From the NCBI GenBank assembly GCA_947495035.1, contig CANLXI010000014.1, positions 1-64,000 on the forward strand: 64,000 bases of DNA, written 5' to 3'. Both the position numbers and the translations under genes were made by a program. Source of the DNA: an uncultured Granulosicoccus sp. (GTDB lineage: Bacteria > Pseudomonadota > Gammaproteobacteria > Granulosicoccales > Granulosicoccaceae). Shown here in pieces: positions 19,833-29,814 of the stretch (its first letter is position 1; each line of letters begins with the position of its first letter). The notes under the pieces are model-generated. The model was not told the DNA's origin and did no database searches. It was given only the letters and a program-made list of their open reading frames with translations.

Positions 19833-22208
19833 ATGATTCTACTCGCGCTCATTCTTGCATTGATGGGATTGTCCCTGCTCGCCGGCGGTGTCTGGCTGGT
19901 AATGTTGGGAGGCAGTATCTACTACGCCCTCGCAGGCCTTGTCTTGCTGGCAACAGCCGCTCTGATTCGCTCAAGACGCAGCGCGGCGCGACTTCTGTAT
20001 GCCGCCCTGCTCGCCGTTACGGCCACATGGGCCTTGTGGGAAAGTGGTTACGATTGGTGGCCCTTGGCAACTCGTCTGGGAGTACTGCTTTTACTGGCGA
20101 TTCCGCTGCTGTGGCCGATTCGGAAAGCTGATGACTTGTCCCCCAGGGTACTCCAGGGCGTCTGGTTGCTTGTTGGTGTATTCCTGATTGGCAGCCTCTT
20201 CCACGATGCACACCGTGTTGAAGGCATTGCGACAACCAATGCAGTCGTAAGTAATCCCGACACTGGCCTGTCAACCGATGAGGGCGAATGGACGAGTTAC
20301 GGGCGCAACAACCATGGGCAGCGCTATTCACCACTGGATCAGATCACTCCCGAAAATGTTGCTCAGCTGGAGCTGTCATGGCAATACCAGACCGGCGACC
20401 TGCGAGGACCCGAAGACGTCACCGAGACCACCTATGAAGCAACTCCACTGAAGATCGGCAACAGCCTTTATCTGTGCACGCCGCATAACTGGCTGGTTGC
20501 TCTCGACGCAGATACTGGTGAAGAACAATGGGTCCATGATGCAAAGGTGCCTGCCCAGAGCCAGCGCCAGCATCAGACGTGTCGGGGCGTCTCCTACCTG
20601 CCATCGGCTTCCGCAGATCAGGCCGACACCCTGTCCACGACGAACAATGTGTTTGCGGTTCCCGCCGAGGTATTGTCCGAACCTGCGGAATCCCTACCGC
20701 CCATCAGTTGCGATGCGCAACTGTTCATGCCCACCTCCGATGCACGCCTGATAGCCGTAGATCCGACCACCGGTGCGCGCTGCAGCAATTTCGCTCGGGC
20801 TGGCGTGCTGGATTTGATGCACAACATGCCCCACACCCAGGATGGCTACTACTACTCCACCTCTCCCCCTGTCGTAGCAGCCGGACTTGTCGTGGTTGCC
20901 GGTGCCGTGAACGATAATTACGACGTCAACGCGCCGTCCGGTGTCATCCGGGCTTACGACGCCCGCAGCGGGGAATTGCGCTGGAACTGGGATGCGGCCA
21001 ACCCTGACGACACTTCGCCGATTGCCGACGATGAAACCTACGCCACCAGCTCACCCAACAGCTGGTCGGTGGCCAGTGCCGACGAAGAGCTGGGCTTGAT
21101 CTACTTTCCGATGGGCAATCGCACCCCGGATCAACTCGGCATGTACCGCACGCCGGCAGAGGAGAAGTATGCCAGCTCCGTGGTTGCTCTGAGCCTCGAG
21201 ACCGGTGAAGCGCAGTGGGTACAACAGTTCGTGCATCACGATCTGTGGGACATGGATACACCTGCACAACCCAGTCTCGTCGATATTCAGACAGACAAGG
21301 GACTGCGGCCCGGCCTGGTGGTGCCCACCAAGCAGGGTGATGTCTACGTTCTCGACCGCCAGACTGGCGATCCCATTTTGCCGATCTGGGAAGTACCCGC
21401 CCCTCAAGGCACCATCGAAGACGACTGGACGGCCCCCACGCAACCGGTATCCGCGCTCAATTTCAATCCGGAACCACTACGTGCTGCAGACATGTGGGGT
21501 GCCAGCCTGCTGGACCAGATGATGTGCCGCATCCAGTTTCAGTCTCTGCGTTACGAAGGTCGGTATACGCCCCCTTCCGAACAAGGCACGCTGGTATACC
21601 CCGGTAACTTCGGCGTTTTCAATTGGGGCAGTATTGCCGTGGACCCTGAACGACAGCTCATGTTCGGTATGCCGCTGTATCTTGCCTTCACCTCCCGGCT
21701 GGTACCCAAACAGGAAGATGCCTCTGCTACCGGGCCAACCAACCAGGGTGAGCAGGGCCTCAATGAAAACGCAGGCGGCGATTACGCCGTGGAACTCAGC
21801 CCGTTTCTGTCGCCACTGGGAATCCCCTGCCAGCAGCCTCCCTGGGGTTACGTGGCAGCCGCCGATCTGCGTAGCGGTGAGGTCCAGTGGAAACACAAGA
21901 ATGGCACTATTCAGGACATGACGCCCCTGCCTTTGAAGATAAAGATGGGTGTGCCCGGTATTGGTGGGCCCATCATTACCCGGGGAGGCGTGGCCTTTCT
22001 GGCCGCAACGGTCGATAACTACTTTCGCGCGTATCGCCTGTCCGACGGTGAGCAGCTATGGGAAGCGCGACTGCCGGCGGGTGGTCAGGCAACCCCCATG
22101 AGCTATATGAACAGTGAAGGCGAACAGATGATTGTACTGGTTGCCGGAGGACATGGTTCCATCGGTACGACAGCGGGTGATTACGTCATGGCCTACAAGC
22201 TGCCCTGA
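19833..22208 (+). CDS. gcd: Membrane-bound PQQ-dependent glucose/quinate/shikimate-type dehydrogenase
   Basis: 791 residues, close to the length of E. coli Gcd. Five hydrophobic segments occupy residues 1-135, followed by a quinoprotein beta-propeller facing the periplasm: GEWTSYGRNNHGQRYSPLDQI at the propeller start, QLELSWQYQTGDL, TPHNWLVALDADTGEEQW, QHQTCRGVSY, a W-motif-rich core, FVHHDLWDMDTPAQP and the C-terminal LPAGGQATPMSY with VLVAGGHGSI. The reaction oxidises a sugar or polyol at a PQQ cofactor and passes electrons to ubiquinone. No PQQ synthesis genes are in the window, so the cofactor must come from elsewhere. It is monocistronic, with weak spacing from the following small gene. 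Glucose is the most likely substrate, but the family also includes quinate and inositol enzymes. Confidence 0.9.
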   Translation: MILLALILALMGLSLLAGGVWLVMLGGSIYYALAGLVLLATAALIRSRRSAARLLYAALLAVTATWALWESGYDWWPLATRLGVLLLLAIPLLWPIRKADDLSPRVLQGVWLLVGVFLIGSLFHDAHRVEGIATTNAVVSNPDTGLSTDEGEWTSYGRNNHGQRYSPLDQITPENVAQLELSWQYQTGDLRGPEDVTETTYEATPLKIGNSLYLCTPHNWLVALDADTGEEQWVHDAKVPAQSQRQHQTCRGVSYLPSASADQADTLSTTNNVFAVPAEVLSEPAESLPPISCDAQLFMPTSDARLIAVDPTTGARCSNFARAGVLDLMHNMPHTQDGYYYSTSPPVVAAGLVVVAGAVNDNYDVNAPSGVIRAYDARSGELRWNWDAANPDDTSPIADDETYATSSPNSWSVASADEELGLIYFPMGNRTPDQLGMYRTPAEEKYASSVVALSLETGEAQWVQQFVHHDLWDMDTPAQPSLVDIQTDKGLRPGLVVPTKQGDVYVLDRQTGDPILPIWEVPAPQGTIEDDWTAPTQPVSALNFNPEPLRAADMWGASLLDQMMCRIQFQSLRYEGRYTPPSEQGTLVYPGNFGVFNWGSIAVDPERQLMFGMPLYLAFTSRLVPKQEDASATGPTNQGEQGLNENAGGDYAVELSPFLSPLGIPCQQPPWGYVAAADLRSGEVQWKHKNGTIQDMTPLPLKIKMGVPGIGGPIITRGGVAFLAATVDNYFRAYRLSDGEQLWEARLPAGGQATPMSYMNSEGEQMIVLVAGGHGSIGTTAGDYVMAYKLP

Positions 22209-22404
22209 GCAACATGACAGTGGCTGCGCGGCTTCACGGGACAGCGCTCCGACACAGATAGCTTTTGACATATCATCGGCACAACGCCGTGCTGGCGGCA
22301 CAGCGAACCGGATAATTGTTACACCGGCAGCAATGTGGATGCGTCATTCAGAGAGACTGGTCGACACCAGCAGGCTGCATGCCTGCGAATTGATGGGAGA
22401 AGAC

Positions 22405-22770
22405 ATGACAGTAACAAAGTCCGACAGAAACACACACGCTCCGCATCTTTCCGACAGCGATCCGGCAAGGCAAGCAGTCCCAGCTGATGACATCCCCGAC
22501 GATGAGAACCTCGTGGACGAACCATTGGCCGACAAGAGCAATGTCAGCGCTCCGATGCACGATACGGCGGACCCGGCCAACAATAGTCGTCGGGTACCCG
22601 GCGTCGATCCCGATCAGCTGGATACGATGCGCGATGAAAGTCGACAAGAACTGGATCTGTCAACAGGTCGTCTTCGGGATGCTGACCTGACGCAAGGCCG
22701 TAACGTCGTTGATGCCGAGTTCGATGATCGGGGTCCTGCCACGCATACGCACCCGGACAAGGAAAAATGA
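22405..22770 (+). CDS. Hypothetical small hydrophilic acidic protein
   Basis: 121 residues from the ATG at 22405, preceded by GGGAGAAGAC. There are no hydrophobic segments and no recognisable domain. The protein is rich in Asp, Glu, Pro and Asn, for example DDIPDDENLVDEPLADKSN and DPDQLDTMRDESRQELDL, and is predicted largely disordered. A longer frame reaches upstream into the end of gcd but lacks a ribosome site. Position and composition are the only clues; it may be a stress-related or cytosolic hydrophilin-like protein. Confidence 0.55.
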   Translation: MTVTKSDRNTHAPHLSDSDPARQAVPADDIPDDENLVDEPLADKSNVSAPMHDTADPANNSRRVPGVDPDQLDTMRDESRQELDLSTGRLRDADLTQGRNVVDAEFDDRGPATHTHPDKEK

Positions 22771-23047
22771 GCGGCGCGTCGGTTTTCGAAAGAATCCTGT
22801 GAAAACGGTGTACGGATAAACGACGCGCTTCCACTATGCAGACCGTTGGAGTTTCTGCTGACTATAGACTCCGAGCGCTGAAAAGAAGATTCGGCAAGAA
22901 CCTGACACTCAGCATGCAGATGGAAGTGCGGCCGTTCTTACGGAACAAAGAGGCCGACTTTCGGCGGCCCCTTCAGTGCGCAAGGAAACTTTACCAAGGA
23001 TCGGCAACCGCAATATCGTGAGTGACAGGTGCTTCGCTCCCGAATTT

Positions 23048-24676
23048 CTACCGCTGCCACACCCGTATGTAGTCAATCTCGAATAACGCCGGAAAAGGCG
23101 TCATGCTGTCTGCCGGTCCGGGAAAATTGCCACCCACCGCCAGGTTGGCAATCAGGTACATCTGCTCGTCCGACACCTGTTCACCTTCCACGCGTCCGGT
23201 TTCCACATCATCCACATACCAGACGATGCGCTGTGGTTCCCAGTCCACCCGGTAAGTGTGAAAATCAGCGGAGAAATCGCTGATCGAGGCGCGCATTTCG
23301 GTAGATTGGCGATCGGTGAAGAAACCATCGCCATCCAGATCGTCCTGATAGTGATAGGCATGATTCGCCGTGGTGACGCGATCACCAATGGCCTCGATGA
23401 TATCGATCTCCGGATCTTCCGGCTGGTCCTGCTTGTAGTAGGCGTTGAGCAACCAGAAAGCACTCCATAACCCCTTGCCCGCCGGCATTCGAGCACGCGC
23501 CTCGACCCGACCATAGCGAAAGCGCAACGAGTTGTAGCTGGTGATGATGCCGGACAGATAGGGCTGGCGGTTCAACGCAAAACTGTTGTCAGCGGTGTTC
23601 AGTACGCGTGTCGTGCGGTCCAGTTCATTGCCATCGGCATCCAGAGCAATGACCAGAAAACGACGATCGACCCCGGGTACCAGGTCATCGATGAACAGGG
23701 AGCGACCATCGGTATCAGCTACCAGAGCTCCATTGTCGTGAATCAGATAGCGACGTGCTCCCCGCACCGCATTCCAGCCGATATCGGCAGTGGAGTCCGA
23801 GTAGATGCTGGAGCGAACCACCAGACGCTCGCTGGCGGTGACCGGCGGTGTGACGCCACTGCCGGTATTGAGAGTCAGACTCTGTTCGATGATGCGTTCA
23901 TCGCAGCGGTCATAGGCCACCACGCGATACCGATAGTCACGTCCCTCGACCAGGCCGACTTCGTAAAGGCTCTTGTAGTCACTGCCACTCAGAGAACGAT
24001 ACAAGGCCCCATCGCGATATACCTCGTAACGCGACGCACGATTGGGAGACAGCCATTGCAACTCTGCCACCGTCGGGGAATAGACGCTGGCGGCCAATCC
24101 CAGCGTGAATGCCTGCTGCGTGCCCGGCGTGGGCCGGTCTGCCGTATTGACCGTCAACTGCGCGGTCACCAGGACATTGCCGGCGCGATCCAGCGCCCTC
24201 ACCTCGTAGGCGTAGTCTATACCATCACGCAAGCCGGTCTGCAGGAAGGAGCCGCCACTGGCACTGCCCTGCCTCTGCCCATCGCGGTAGATACCATAGC
24301 TCACGGCACCTTCCGGGGCTCGCCACAGCAATTCAATGGCGCTGGAGGAATAGATGGAACGCGTCAGATACAATTGCGAGCGATCAAACGGCGCCTTGTC
24401 AGCCTTGATTGTCAGCACACCATCACTCACCGAGAACGGCTCATAGCCGAACTGCCCATCATTGACGTAGTACTGGGATTCGTTGTTGATGATGACGCCG
24501 GGCCCCCACAGGAACTCCGTGTCCCAACGCCCGCGATCCAGTCCGCTGCCATCGAAGTTCTCTTCGAATATCAGGCGATAGTCAGCGTTGGCATCGGGAA
24601 GGCCGCAGGTATCTGCTGCTGCCCGGGCGGACAGAAACAGTACAACCACGGAAAGCAGAGTACGGGATATCAACAT
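23048..24676 (-). CDS. Secreted GH16-family glycoside hydrolase with three inserted Fn3-like modules
   Basis: 542 residues from the ATG at 24676, which gives a signal peptide (MLISRTLLSVVVLFLSARAAA). The GH16 jelly-roll begins at about 30-96 (YRLIFEENFDG, LDRGRWDTEF, NNESQYYV, DGVLTIKAD). Three modules of about 95 residues then follow, each opening with a variant of RSIYSSSAIELLW and resembling fibronectin type III. The jelly-roll resumes at about 383 (SGIITSYNSLRFRYGRVEARARMP, GLWSAFWLLN) with the catalytic EIDIIE signature and ends with FEIDYIRVWQR. GH16 enzymes cleave beta-1,3- or mixed-linkage glucans, agar or carrageenan; a laminarinase role is plausible in a marine setting. Insertion between the first strands and the catalytic core is unusual. 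It stands alone as a transcription unit. Confidence 0.88.
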   Translation of the reverse strand: MLISRTLLSVVVLFLSARAAADTCGLPDANADYRLIFEENFDGSGLDRGRWDTEFLWGPGVIINNESQYYVNDGQFGYEPFSVSDGVLTIKADKAPFDRSQLYLTRSIYSSSAIELLWRAPEGAVSYGIYRDGQRQGSASGGSFLQTGLRDGIDYAYEVRALDRAGNVLVTAQLTVNTADRPTPGTQQAFTLGLAASVYSPTVAELQWLSPNRASRYEVYRDGALYRSLSGSDYKSLYEVGLVEGRDYRYRVVAYDRCDERIIEQSLTLNTGSGVTPPVTASERLVVRSSIYSDSTADIGWNAVRGARRYLIHDNGALVADTDGRSLFIDDLVPGVDRRFLVIALDADGNELDRTTRVLNTADNSFALNRQPYLSGIITSYNSLRFRYGRVEARARMPAGKGLWSAFWLLNAYYKQDQPEDPEIDIIEAIGDRVTTANHAYHYQDDLDGDGFFTDRQSTEMRASISDFSADFHTYRVDWEPQRIVWYVDDVETGRVEGEQVSDEQMYLIANLAVGGNFPGPADSMTPFPALFEIDYIRVWQR

Positions 24677-24798
24677 GAAGCTGCACGCAATGGCGATGTA
24701 CAGCCCCAGTCTAGCGTGGTACCGGCATTCCCGGCCAGGGTAGCAATACCGCTCTGCCGTCAACACAGGAGCAGCAGCACGACTAGCCGGTCAGGTGA

Positions 24799-24829
24799 CA
24801 CATGAGGCAAGTCGCACCTGCCTCATGTG
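24799..24829 (-). terminator. Hairpin terminator after the peptide-binding protein gene
   Basis: Perfect 11-bp stem, CACATGAGGCA (24799-24809) with TGCCTCATGTG (24819-24829), and a 9-base loop, 18 bp beyond the stop codon of the minus-strand binding-protein gene. There is no long U tract. Confidence 0.6.
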
Positions 24830-24846
24830 CCGATCACGTCAGTGGC

Positions 24847-26436
24847 TCAGTTGACGCTGACCCAACGCAGGATGAAGAAGTTGTCGCTGCGCTGCGTCAG
24901 TGAAATGGAATCCTTCGATGCCCAGATCAGCGGCTGCACATACAGGGGAATGTAGGCTGTCTCGTCCTGCATCAGCTGATTGACTTCGTCGATCATGGCC
25001 TGACGCTTGTCGGCATCCAGCTCCACCTGGATCTGCGGCAGCAATTCATCGATTCGTGCATTCGAGTAGCCACCGAAATTCCAGCTGCCCAGCTTCTTTT
25101 CTTCATTGGGCGTGGCTGCCAGAAAACGAATCGGATGCTCGGCATCGAAGGTACCGGGCGACCAGCCCAGCAGATACATGTCGAACTTGTCCTCACGCAG
25201 TTCTGGCCAGTAGTTGCGCACCGGCATGCTGGACAACTTCGCGTTCAGACCCACCTTGGCCATCATGGAGGCAGCTGCCTTGCAGATGGACTCATCGTTG
25301 ATGTACCGATCATTCGGGCATTGCAGGCCGAAGCTGAAACCGTCCGGATAACCGGCTTCGGCCAACAGGGCCCGGGCCGCCTCCGGGTCATAAGCGAAAC
25401 GCTCGCTCAGACTCGTGGAGTAGCCACTCATGTCCTCGGACACCAGCTGCGATGCCGGCTGAGCGTTGCCACGCATGATCTTCGCGATCAGGGTGTCCAC
25501 ATCGATGGACTGATAGGCCGCACGACGCACGCGAGGGTCCTGGAAGGGGTTCTTGCCCTGCACGTCCTGCGAGAACATCAGCGCATCGCCATCGTGCTTG
25601 AAGCCGAACATGATGACGCGAGCCTCGATGCCTTCATGAACAGTGAAGTCGCTACGCTCCTTCATGCGCGGCACATCCTGCAGCGGTATGGGGGAAACGA
25701 AATCGATCTCGCCGGACAGCAATGCTGCCATGGCGGTGGCACTCTGGCCGATCGGGGTGAAGACAGCTTCTGTGATATTGCTCTCCAGCGTATCCCACCA
25801 ACCATCGAAAGGCGCCAACTCGGTACGTACACCCGGGTCGCGTGCGGTGACCCGAAAGGCGCCGGTGCCGTTGGCGTTGCGCGTGGCGAAGTTCTCGGCC
25901 TCCTTGGACGGCCTTTCGGCCTGATTCTTCTCCGACCAATCCCGATCCATGATCATGAAATTGGCAATGGAGCCGGGGAACAGGGGATTGGGCTCACTGG
26001 TCAGAAAGTCGATGGTGTAATCATCGACCACACGCACTTCACTGACCGAGGCAAACCATGAGCGCGCGTCCGACTCTTCGGACGATGCGCGCTCGTAAGA
26101 GAACAGCACATCATCGGCATTGAATGTGGACCCATCATGAAAGGTGACGCCTTCACGCAATTTGAAACGCCAGCCATTCTCTTCCAGCTGTTCCCATTCA
26201 GTGGCCAGTGCCGGCTCCACCTGCATCTGCTTGTCACGGCGCACCAGCCCTTCGTAGACGTTGTTCAGGAAGCCCAGTACGGGGGCCGTATTGCTGGCAT
26301 GCGGATCCATGGTCTGTGGATCGGTCGTACCGGCCCAGCGAAAGGTCTCGGCCTGACCGGCCAGCGGCAACATCAGCGCCACACCGGCTGTCAGGGTCGC
26401 GGTACGTCGCAATGACGTCCTCAGGAATTCAAGCAT
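24847..26436 (-). CDS. ABC transporter substrate-binding protein, family 5 (peptide type)
   Basis: 529 residues from the ATG at 26436, supported by an AGAGGA ten bases upstream. It has a signal peptide ending AGQAETF. The family-5 pattern is clear: FRWAGTTDPQTMDPHASN, NNVYEGLVRRD, LATEWE, FKLREGVTFHDGSTFNADDVLFSYER (the SBP_bac_5 signature) and RRAAYQSIDVDTLI near residue 320. It captures peptides or other nutrients in the periplasm for a Dpp/Opp-type importer. No permease or ATPase genes lie beside it, so it is an orphan that must use a transporter encoded elsewhere. A perfect hairpin follows the gene. Confidence 0.88.
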   Translation of the reverse strand: MLEFLRTSLRRTATLTAGVALMLPLAGQAETFRWAGTTDPQTMDPHASNTAPVLGFLNNVYEGLVRRDKQMQVEPALATEWEQLEENGWRFKLREGVTFHDGSTFNADDVLFSYERASSEESDARSWFASVSEVRVVDDYTIDFLTSEPNPLFPGSIANFMIMDRDWSEKNQAERPSKEAENFATRNANGTGAFRVTARDPGVRTELAPFDGWWDTLESNITEAVFTPIGQSATAMAALLSGEIDFVSPIPLQDVPRMKERSDFTVHEGIEARVIMFGFKHDGDALMFSQDVQGKNPFQDPRVRRAAYQSIDVDTLIAKIMRGNAQPASQLVSEDMSGYSTSLSERFAYDPEAARALLAEAGYPDGFSFGLQCPNDRYINDESICKAAASMMAKVGLNAKLSSMPVRNYWPELREDKFDMYLLGWSPGTFDAEHPIRFLAATPNEEKKLGSWNFGGYSNARIDELLPQIQVELDADKRQAMIDEVNQLMQDETAYIPLYVQPLIWASKDSISLTQRSDNFFILRWVSVN

Positions 26437-26574
26437 CGAATTGTGTCCTCTTTTGGGTAGGTCTGCGTGGGTAATCAATGTTGTGTCGTGAAGCCGACAC
26501 GGCGATGCGCCCCGGCACGGCACTGTCACTACGACCGGACAAGGCACATCGCCCCACAAGCGGCGTCAGCCTGC

Positions 26575-27165
26575 TCAACCGCGAATGGCGCGCTCCAGAA
26601 AGTCCAGTCTGTCCTGACCCCAGAAAAGTTCCCCATCCAGAGCATAGGTAGGCGAACCGAATACGTCCTTGCTGTGAGCATCGGCCGTCACGTCCATCAA
26701 CTTCTGGCGCATGGCATCATTGTCAGCGGCTGCCAGCAGCGCCTTGCCATCAATGCCGCAGTCGTTCGCAATCTCGACCAGTGTTTGGGGGTCGGCAATA
26801 TTCTTCTCGTCGCGCCAGACAGCGGTCAGAATGGCATCGCTCAGGGCAGCGGACTGATCGGCCGTGGCGGCGTAAACCATACAGGCCGCCAGCGTCTGGT
26901 CCGCCGGAAAATGGGCGGGGGTCAGGTTCATCGGTACATTCAGGTAGCTGGACCAGCGCTTGAGCTCGTCCATGCGGAATCGCTGGCGCGAGGGATGGCG
27001 CTTGGCCGGTGGCTGACCACCCATGTTGCCGAAGGTAGAGGCCACATCAATGGGCAGATAATTCACGGTTATACCCGTGCGCGCCTTGAGTTCATTGAAT
27101 TTGCCGATGGCCAGATAGCTCCAGGGCGATATCAGGAAGTGATAGTAATCGACTGTCTTGCTCAA
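26575..27165 (-). CDS. DsbA-family / 2-hydroxychromene-2-carboxylate isomerase-like protein
   Basis: 196 residues from the TTG at 27165, chosen because a GGAG lies nine bases upstream and the product then starts at SKTVDYYHFLISPWSYLAIG, the normal beginning of the HCCA isomerase branch of the thioredoxin fold. An ATG at 27201 is the alternative; still longer frames run into divergent promoter DNA. Family-type features are the SPWSYLA active-site region, with serine in place of the CxxC cysteines, FPADQTLAACMVYAA and the C-terminal VFGSPTYALDGELFWGQDRLDFLERA. Relatives isomerise ring-cleavage products or act like kappa-class glutathione transferases. It follows the peptide-binding protein gene upstream in transcription order and faces a divergent MFS gene. 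Confidence 0.82.
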   Translation of the reverse strand: MSKTVDYYHFLISPWSYLAIGKFNELKARTGITVNYLPIDVASTFGNMGGQPPAKRHPSRQRFRMDELKRWSSYLNVPMNLTPAHFPADQTLAACMVYAATADQSAALSDAILTAVWRDEKNIADPQTLVEIANDCGIDGKALLAAADNDAMRQKLMDVTADAHSKDVFGSPTYALDGELFWGQDRLDFLERAIRG

Positions 27166-27396
27166 GTGAATATTCTCCAGGCTGTGAAGGAAAAACGGCA
27201 TCCGAATCCTGCAGGAGACCCCGGACACCCTTTGCGGGGATAGCCATACCGCCTGCTCCCTGACGGACTGACGATAGCGAGTATACGCATTGCCGTGTCG
27301 CAACCAGAACACCGGATTCCCCATTCCGGGGTAATCCCGCTGCCAGCGAGTGTCGTGGACCCGTACAATGTGGGCACATTCTGCCAGACTCCCCTC

Positions 27397-28758
27397 ATGC
27401 TGCTCGTACTCAAACATTCCTGGGCCCTGATGCTCGGTGTCCTGCTATTGATGCTGGGCAACGGCCTGCAAGGCACCCTGCTGGGCGTACGCGGTTCGCT
27501 GGAACAGATCAACTCGTCCACCATGGGTTTCATCATGGCGGGTTATTTCGTCGGTTTTCTGGGTGGCTCCAGACTGACACCCATCATGTTGCAGCACGTC
27601 GGCCATGTCAGGGTCTTTGCGGCACTCGGCTCTCTGGTGTCGGCGGCCTTCATTCTCTATGCCGCCGTGGTGGACCCCATTGCCTGGTGGTTGCTGCGTG
27701 TGCTGGTCGGCTTCTGCTTCTCCGGCATCTATGTCGTGGCCGAGAGCTGGCTGAATCACTCCGCGTCGAATGAATCCCGCGGGCAGGCCCTGTCTCTGTA
27801 CCTGATCGTGCAAATGGCTGGCATGGTGCTTGGGCAGTTGCTGCTCAATGTCGCCGATCCCGCTGGCTATGATCTGTTCGTGCTGATCACGGTACTGGTC
27901 TCTGTCTCCTTTGCCCCCATGCTGCTCTCCTCCTCGTCCAGTGCGCCGCGAATCAGCGCGGCCCGGCCGATGTCTCTCAAGGAACTGATCAAGACCTCAC
28001 CACTCGCCTGCTTCGGCATTCTGTTGCTCGGCGGCGTGTACGCCGTGCTCTATGCCATGTCGCCGGTCTATGCCACCGAACGCGGCCTGAGCATTGCGCA
28101 GACGTCCTATTTCATTACCGCCATCTTTCTGGGTGCCATGGTCTTCCAGTTTCCCATCGGCTGGCTGTCAGACAAGATCGACCGACGCCTGCTGATCATC
28201 GGCGTAACCGCTGTCGGGGCGCTGGTCTCCATGATGGGCATGTACCTTGGCGACAACTATCTGGTGCTGTTGCTGGCAGCCTTTCTGCTCGGCGGCGCGG
28301 CCAATCCTACCTACTCGCTACTGGTGGCCTATGCCAATGACTATCTGGAACAGGACCAGATGGCGTCGGCTGCCGGCGGACTGTTGTTCATCAACGGATT
28401 CGGCGCCATGACCGGTCCCGTCATCGTGGGTTTCCTCATGACCAAATTCGGCATCGAGTGGTATTTCATCACCCTGTTCCTGTTGCTGAGTTGCATCTGC
28501 CTGTACGGCATCTACCGGATCAGCCAGCGCGCCCACGATGTGGTGCACGAGGCCTCACCCTATCTGCCGATCTCGGCTCGCACCAGTGGCCTGGCAACCG
28601 AATTTGCCCTGTCTGCCGCCGAGGAAGAACAACTGGAAGAACTCGAAGATGCCGAAGAGGTCTTCGAATCACGCCTCTATGACGACGAGGTGATACAACG
28701 CATGGACGACGGCAGTGACGGCGAAACCCCGAGCACACCTCAGGGCAAGACCGACTGA
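27397..28758 (+). CDS. MFS transporter (YcaD-like)
   Basis: 454 residues from the ATG at 27397; an upstream in-frame ATG at 27295 would add a non-membrane leader that overlaps the divergent promoter. Twelve hydrophobic segments are visible, the two halves separated near residue 200. MFS motifs include GFCFSGIYVVAESWLNHSA (motif typical of the YcaD/sugar-like branch), QFPIGWLSDKIDRRLLI (motif A of the second half) and FINGFGAMTGPVIVG. The C-terminal 60 residues are acidic and cytoplasmic (EEEQLEELEDAEEVFE). The substrate is unknown. Its last 19 bases overlap the end of the convergent EamA gene. Confidence 0.88.
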   Translation: MLLVLKHSWALMLGVLLLMLGNGLQGTLLGVRGSLEQINSSTMGFIMAGYFVGFLGGSRLTPIMLQHVGHVRVFAALGSLVSAAFILYAAVVDPIAWWLLRVLVGFCFSGIYVVAESWLNHSASNESRGQALSLYLIVQMAGMVLGQLLLNVADPAGYDLFVLITVLVSVSFAPMLLSSSSSAPRISAARPMSLKELIKTSPLACFGILLLGGVYAVLYAMSPVYATERGLSIAQTSYFITAIFLGAMVFQFPIGWLSDKIDRRLLIIGVTAVGALVSMMGMYLGDNYLVLLLAAFLLGGAANPTYSLLVAYANDYLEQDQMASAAGGLLFINGFGAMTGPVIVGFLMTKFGIEWYFITLFLLLSCICLYGIYRISQRAHDVVHEASPYLPISARTSGLATEFALSAAEEEQLEELEDAEEVFESRLYDDEVIQRMDDGSDGETPSTPQGKTD

Positions 28759-29627
28759 CGCAAGCGTCTGGTCTGCGTGAGCTCCCGATAAAGCGTGAAC
28801 AGCCCCATCGCGATGACGACCCCCGATCCCAGCAGGGTGAAGCCGTCGGGGACTTCATCGAAGACCAGATAACCGAGCATGATACTCCACAGCAAACTGG
28901 TGTAACGATAGGGCACCACATAGGCCACATCTCCGGTTCGCATCGACAGGACGATGAACTGATAACCGACGAACAGAAAGGCGGCGGCCAGGGACAGGAT
29001 GCCCAGCTGCGGCCACGACATGCCTGTCCAGTTGCCGGCCAGATATACCATGACGAAGCCGAATACGGACACCAGCACGGTAGTGGCGCCACTGACCAGC
29101 AGTGAAGGCAGGGATGCCGGCAGGGCGCGGGTAGACAGATCCCGTGCGGCGGCAAACAGTACCGAGATGACCACCCACAGCGATGCCGGTGCAAACCCAC
29201 CAGTGCCCGGGCGAATGATGATCATGACCCCGGCAAAGCCCACGGCAATGGCCGTCCAGCGCCGCCAGCCGACCGCTTCTCGAAACACCAGTGCCGCGCC
29301 CAGAGTTACCGCCAGGGGTAGAGCCTGAAGAATGGCCGAAACATTGGCAAAGGGTAGCGCCACCAATGCCATCAGAAAGCAGTAGGCCGCCGCCAGCTCC
29401 ATGCTGGCCCGCAATCCGACCAAGGGTGTCAGCGCTTCCCTCAGACGTGGCAACAGACCCCTCTGCCACAGCACCAGACCGATGAGAATACTCAGAATCA
29501 GGCCGCGAACCGCCAGTACCTGCGTGGTCGGCAAGGCACCGTCAAGCGACTTGACCAGCGCATCATTGACGGCAAAGCCCGCCATGGACGATACCATGTA
29601 CAGGCTCGCACGCAGATTGGGGGACAT
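28740..29627 (-). CDS. EamA/DMT-family transporter
   Basis: 295 residues with ten hydrophobic segments in two EamA repeats (about 5-135 and 150-280). Typical pieces are MAGFAVNDALVKSL, ALPFANVSAILQALPLAVTLGAALVFRE at the end of the first repeat and PYRYTSLLWSIMLGYLVFDEVPDGFTLLGSGVVIAMGL at the end of the second. Members export amino acids, metabolites or drugs; the substrate is not readable. It is a single gene, convergent with and slightly overlapping the MFS gene. Confidence 0.9.
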   Translation of the reverse strand: MSPNLRASLYMVSSMAGFAVNDALVKSLDGALPTTQVLAVRGLILSILIGLVLWQRGLLPRLREALTPLVGLRASMELAAAYCFLMALVALPFANVSAILQALPLAVTLGAALVFREAVGWRRWTAIAVGFAGVMIIIRPGTGGFAPASLWVVISVLFAAARDLSTRALPASLPSLLVSGATTVLVSVFGFVMVYLAGNWTGMSWPQLGILSLAAAFLFVGYQFIVLSMRTGDVAYVVPYRYTSLLWSIMLGYLVFDEVPDGFTLLGSGVVIAMGLFTLYRELTQTRRLRQSVLP

Positions 29628-29814
29628 GTCGGTACATCAGCATCAAACAGGGGCATGAATCATAATCCCTTGTCGAGCGACTGGCTGTCTGAAATGCGTC
29701 GCTGACACTCGTCAATGCGATTGTGATCGGATCCATACGCCACATTGGCGAGCGGCAGGATTGGGAGGGATGAGCGCATTGCTCTGATTCATGAGCACCG
29801 CCAGTACCTGTGCT

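Noticed and set aside
23738..24805. 355-codon plus frame opposite the GH16 gene
   Set aside because: No domain similarity and it lies antisense to a clear signal-peptide-bearing enzyme.
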